This document shows, piece by piece, positions 60,246 through 64,000 of a DNA stretch of 64,000 nucleotides. A program made the position numbers and the translations under genes. Position 1 is the first letter of the stretch. Each line of letters starts with the position of its first letter. The DNA comes from Lycorma delicatula (taxonomy: Eukaryota > Arthropoda > Insecta > Hemiptera > Fulgoridae), in contig NC_134455.1 in NCBI RefSeq assembly GCF_047948215.1, positions 167,940,575 to 168,004,574 on the forward strand, given 5' to 3'. A model generated the notes under the pieces. That model was given only the letters and a program-made list of their open reading frames with translations, made no database searches and had not been told where the DNA came from.

Positions 60246-61999
60246 TTCCTTCATCATTATTTACTACAGGTCCTGTTGTATAATGTTGTTATAAGTTATC
60301 GACGTAAAAAAATACTTCAGCGTCGTGAACCTCGGGTTTGCGATTTATTTAAAAGAGAAGAAATATAATTCATTACATAACCTATCTTTGTTCATTGTCA
60401 GTATCGAGCAATTTTAATTTGTATCGATTTATTTTGAAGTTATAATTTTTTTTTAATTGTTGTAAACCGAATGAAACTTTCGGATTTTGCAGTTTTCATT
60501 TCTTATTTACGCTTTTGATTGGTTTTTGCTCCTGTCGGTAGATGAGATAAAGATTATTGAATTTGTATCCAAAAGAGTAATGCAACCTTAGTTAGATTTT
60601 CTCTCTTTTTTACTTTTTTTTTTTTTTTTACTGTTCTTTATGTTGGTTCACGGAATTTAGCTTGATACAGACGGGAAGAAGTGAATTACTATGCAACAAT
60701 GATCTTACGTATAAAACTCTGGCAAAGCTTTTATTCAGCATGTTCATTTTCGTTTTCCTTTTTGTAGTCTTTCTCATAAAAAGAATTTTCTTTGTTCTTT
60801 CTTTTCATAAGGTGTTCGCAAAAACAATTTACGACATCTATCTTTATAAAAAAAAAACGGAAAATGCAGACAAAATTTGTTATGCAAATATTTTCAGAAA
60901 ATATGTTGTTATACGATTCAGAGTTGAGAAATTGTTATGTTTCAAAGAGTCTTTTTTAAGCCTTATTTGTATACATCCATAAAGAAAAATGAGGTGAATA
61001 TTTTTAAGATAGTACATTATATTTTTATTTTATACGATTTGAATATAAGCTATTTATTACATAGGCTTCCACATCAGGCTGTGTTTTATTTTGACTTTAA
61101 AACTGTTCTGTATTTTGATGTAGTTTATTTTTTGTTGAATATAAATTGGTGTAATTTTTAAATTACTTCACATTTAATTTAAAATATATATAAACTGCAC
61201 CATAGTTGCATCCAGGTCCTACGTAACTACGGTTCAGCGCAAATTATTGTGAAACCAGTACTGTAATTCTTTAAAACCTATAAAAATATAAGCTTTTTAA
61301 AGAAATTTGAGTTAACATTTACACTTGATTTTTGTTTATTGTCCAGAAATGTTCGTTTTAGACTGAACTAGATGAAATGTCGAAATGTTATTATTTATAT
61401 TATAGTTATTACTGTTAATAACGATAAGATAGGCCTATTACCTACGTAGTAAGAAACTACTAAAAAAGTAATGAATGTCAAAAAGTAGAAACGATTAGAA
61501 TATGCAATTAACGGAATAGAATAGTTACTCCCTACCAACTACTCTTGACTTTTCCCCTGAGTAAACAAAAGTATTATATTGGAGGAGGGTTGAGGGAAAG
61601 ATTTATAGGCTCGGATTCATCCAATAAGCTTAGGTCATTAGGCGTTGTACAGCAGTCACCAGGAAAAAGATCTCTCGAATAGTTCGTTCCGTAGGTAGCC
61701 TCCTTACTAGATAACAAATACGTATTGGTACTTTAGGTTCCAGGATCCTCAGTATAGAGATCCTAGTATGAGCAGACATGCGTCCACAGATTCGAGAAGG
61801 GAACAGTGGAAAAAGGGCGTGGTTAATCTAACTGTTATTGTAGATTTAAAATGAAGTCAATGAAATGTGATAGAACGTAGGATCAGGAAGTATATGTATG
61901 TTTAGTAAGATAAAATACAGTCTGTATCAGAAATTACAGATTTTTGTTTTCTACGTAATAAAATTAATTATAAATACGTGAACAAAGAATAAAGAATAT
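60246..61999. other. A+T-rich DNA, no gene seen
   Basis: The 106-codon frame at 60662-60982 and the overlapping 60937-61161 are Phe/Leu/Ile/Tyr-rich with no domain. A more balanced block lies at about 61540-61830 without recognised content. Confidence 0.45.
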
Positions 62000-62540
62000 A
62001 TCAAAACGAGATTCACAAGCTGAGAGAGGGATCGAACGCGGAAAGGAAATTTTCTACATCAAACATAGATTTAAGAATTAGAAAAAAATGTTAATGATGT
62101 AGTTTAGTGCTTTATGGCAGTAAAGTATTAACAATAGGATTTCCAGAAAAACAAAGAGCATAGACTTTTGTGACGTATTGTTACAGAATTATTGAAAAAT
62201 AAGTGGATCGATAGAATGCGAAATTATGTAAATGTAAGACGAAGTAAGAATAAAAAGTTGACAGCAGAATCATTTTAAAAATTAGAAATGGCATGTGGGC
62301 TGAAAAATTGAGAAATAAGGCTTAATTTAGTTTCCCTAGAAGGAAGTCTAGAAAGTTAAAATAGCAAAGGAAAATAAAGATTTGAATACGTGTAAGAGAC
62401 AATTGACGAGTTTTGGCTGTAAAATGTATGTTGTGGCTGAAAAATAGCATAGAAGGGTATGGAAAAAGAGAAAAAATCTATATCACACCAGACCAGAAAT
62501 AGAATAGAGTTGAAATAAGGAGTTAAAATGAAAAAAAATT
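62000..62540 (+). pseudogene. Second RTE-type reverse-transcriptase tail, strongly decayed
   Basis: Plus-strand fragments match the thumb region seen in the RTE at 55.0 kb: NAERKFSTSNIDLRIRKK (about 62032-62090), the partial SALYG junction, YGSKVLTIGFPEKQR (about 62112-62160), CYR and NKWIDRMRN (about 62200-62225). In intact relatives these read as the NLxVRKK block, VALYGSETWT, an EK-R-EAFE-WCYRR block and W-DR--NE. Stops and at least two frameshifts separate them. Endonuclease and palm motifs were not found upstream. The copy is clearly older than the minus-strand RTE and in the opposite orientation. Confidence 0.6.
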
Positions 62541-64000
62541 ATGATTTTTTTTTTTTAATTTTGTCTATTTTATTTTGTTTTTCAAGGACATGATAATTTT
62601 TGCCAAAAATGACACATTCCGATTTATCTGTTTTATAAACATAAGCAATTATTTTCTAGTATACGTTTAACTTAATTTCATTACAATTGAAAAATAAATT
62701 TTGATTTTTCAGATCGGATTCCTGAAGTCGCTTTAGTAAAAATTAAGGCACTACGTTAATTGTAAATTAAATTTATTCTCTGCTTACTTTAATTTCAAAC
62801 TACGTTTTTATTTTTCACTCTGTCTCCGCAAAATGCTTAGCTATTTACTAAATTAATTTTTTGAAAAGGTAAAATTCTAAATTGTTCTTTATGATTATTA
62901 TTTTTAAATTATACGCTTAATACCGAAAAAATAAATCATATTTACTGATAATATAGTTTTATTTATAAACGAAAGCCTTGAGAATCTATTAAATTACATT
63001 TAAGTGTATAAACACGGGAAATAAATTTAACTGGCTTAAATTGTTGTAACTGAAAGATACTGGAAACGGTTAGCTCAATAAAGAGTGTTAATGAAGATAG
63101 AGTAGCTTTTTAATGTTATATGTTAAATGCAAATACAGGAATAGCGCGATGGATCTTTCCTTTCTCTTCAATAGAACATGTTCAACGGTTAAGAATACAA
63201 AGAAGGAGGGGCAGTGGAAGGATATGTCATTTAGTGGATAATATCAAGATGTAGGAAAAGCATGAAAAGTGAAAAGGAACGGCAAATAAGCGTAATGAAT
63301 TGCCGCCTAAAGATTAACCTCAACGAAAGAATCCTCTATGTTTGTAATTAAATATTAAATTTTATTAGTGTTTACTACTTATTTTTTCCAGTTGTAAGCT
63401 ATTTATCCATCTTGATGTAAATTTATAGTAATTTCGTATATAAAATAAGGCTTGTGGATAGAATGTTACATGAAATTCTTTAAATGAGCGATTCTGATTC
63501 ATTGTTTTTATACTTAGTGAGGGAAAGTCTCTACGGGTAACAACTTTAAAGTTCATTATTCCAAATATTCAAATTTTGATAATGTCCTAATGTAGATTTT
63601 GATATAACCATTTGTATAGGCCTGTATACGGTTGTGTATTCTCAGATTTTGTGCCGTTGAGTGTACATGTGTGTGACCCATTTTGCTGGACTTTATTATT
63701 TAATAACTACATTTTGTTGCACCCGATATTTATATTCCATAGAAATATATTTATTACATTTTTTTTTTAAAGGATTTTAATATACAGTGTTCTTATGTTA
63801 AACCAGTATTTCAGTTCACGAGACAAATTGGGAATTGAGCTCGACTTAAGCGGTAGCACCTACGAATGGTTTTTATGTTTATAATAATGTTAAGGGGAAA
63901 AGACCAGGTGTGTGTATATACATCTATTTGGAGGAGGGTGCAAATGTGTAGGTATTTAGCGTCGAATGTGACACCTCGTTTGTGTTATTGGCCTAACTGA
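62541..64000. other. A+T-rich DNA, no gene seen
   Basis: No feature recognised with confidence. A purine-rich segment at about 63190-63310 could be the far end of an RTE-type tail but is too short to call. Confidence 0.45.

Noticed and set aside
60662..60982. 106-codon open frame, the longest outside transposons on the plus strand
   Set aside because: Hydrophobic low-complexity translation with no motif; expected by chance in A+T-rich DNA.
62028..62045. B-box-like GGGATCGAACGCG
   Set aside because: It lies inside the decayed RTE coding region and no tRNA structure surrounds it.
63190..63310. Possible end of an RTE-type protein (LVDNI and ANKRNELPPKD in one frame)
   Set aside because: Too short, and separated from the RTE relic at 62.0-62.5 kb by unrelated A+T-rich DNA.
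1..64000. Search for bacterial-type operons, CRISPR arrays, riboswitches, phage or viral genes
   Set aside because: None seen; composition, gene sparsity and transposon types indicate a eukaryotic, insect-like genome.

Overview
This window looks like non-coding DNA from a large, A+T-rich animal genome, roughly two thirds A+T by eye. It is most likely an insect, and possibly a hemipteran. That guess rests on the element types (mariner/Tc1, RTE- and R1-clade LINEs, tRNA-type SINEs, hAT MITEs, a Helitron, and a multicopy arthropod protein family) and on the absence of any bacterial or viral gene organisation. The species cannot be fixed from sequence alone. No intact host gene and no convincing host exon chain is visible. 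The window could be intergenic or the inside of a very long intron.

Nearly everything that can be annotated is a transposable-element relic. From left to right: a tRNA-like SINE with its own target duplication and a hAT MITE inserted in its promoter (6996-7589); a near full-length decayed copy of a multicopy, intronless arthropod protein family (9397-11039, minus); a decayed Tc1-like transposase (17.7-18.2 kb, minus) next to a mariner with both ends and a DD34D core (18.7-20.0 kb, minus); a composite TA-flanked MITE (25114-25500) and a 96-bp relative (32896-32991); a foldback element with arms of more than 300 bp (27561-28488); a second SINE with a perfect 16-bp target duplication (33486-33811); an R1-type LINE tail (36.1-36.4 kb, minus); a hAT terminus (36758); a complete-looking non-autonomous Helitron (43493-43943); a pair of tRNA-like direct repeats (47.3 and 48.2 kb); an unidentified dispersed repeat (51.4-51.9 kb); a mariner-type element with its catalytic core deleted but both ends kept (52127-53008); an internally deleted RTE LINE (54.6-56.3 kb, minus) beside an inverted repeat (56.5-57.2 kb); a pair of diverged direct repeats (59.6 and 60.1 kb); and a second RTE-type reverse-transcriptase tail (62.0-62.5 kb, plus).

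Between these lie long A+T-rich stretches with simple repeats, perfect short hairpins and a few islands of more balanced composition (about 3.3-3.7, 6.6-6.75, 13.7-14.15, 16.05-16.5, 31.1-31.3, 34.9-35.2 and 41.7-42.1 kb). These islands are candidates for conserved regulatory DNA. One 65-codon open frame (49943-50140, minus) looks coding-like but is unassigned.

No genes here work together as a pathway. The layout records successive transposon insertions, nestings and internal deletions. The observations most worth following are the decayed multicopy gene, the long-arm foldback element, the Helitron, the SINE/hAT nesting and the core-deleted mariner.
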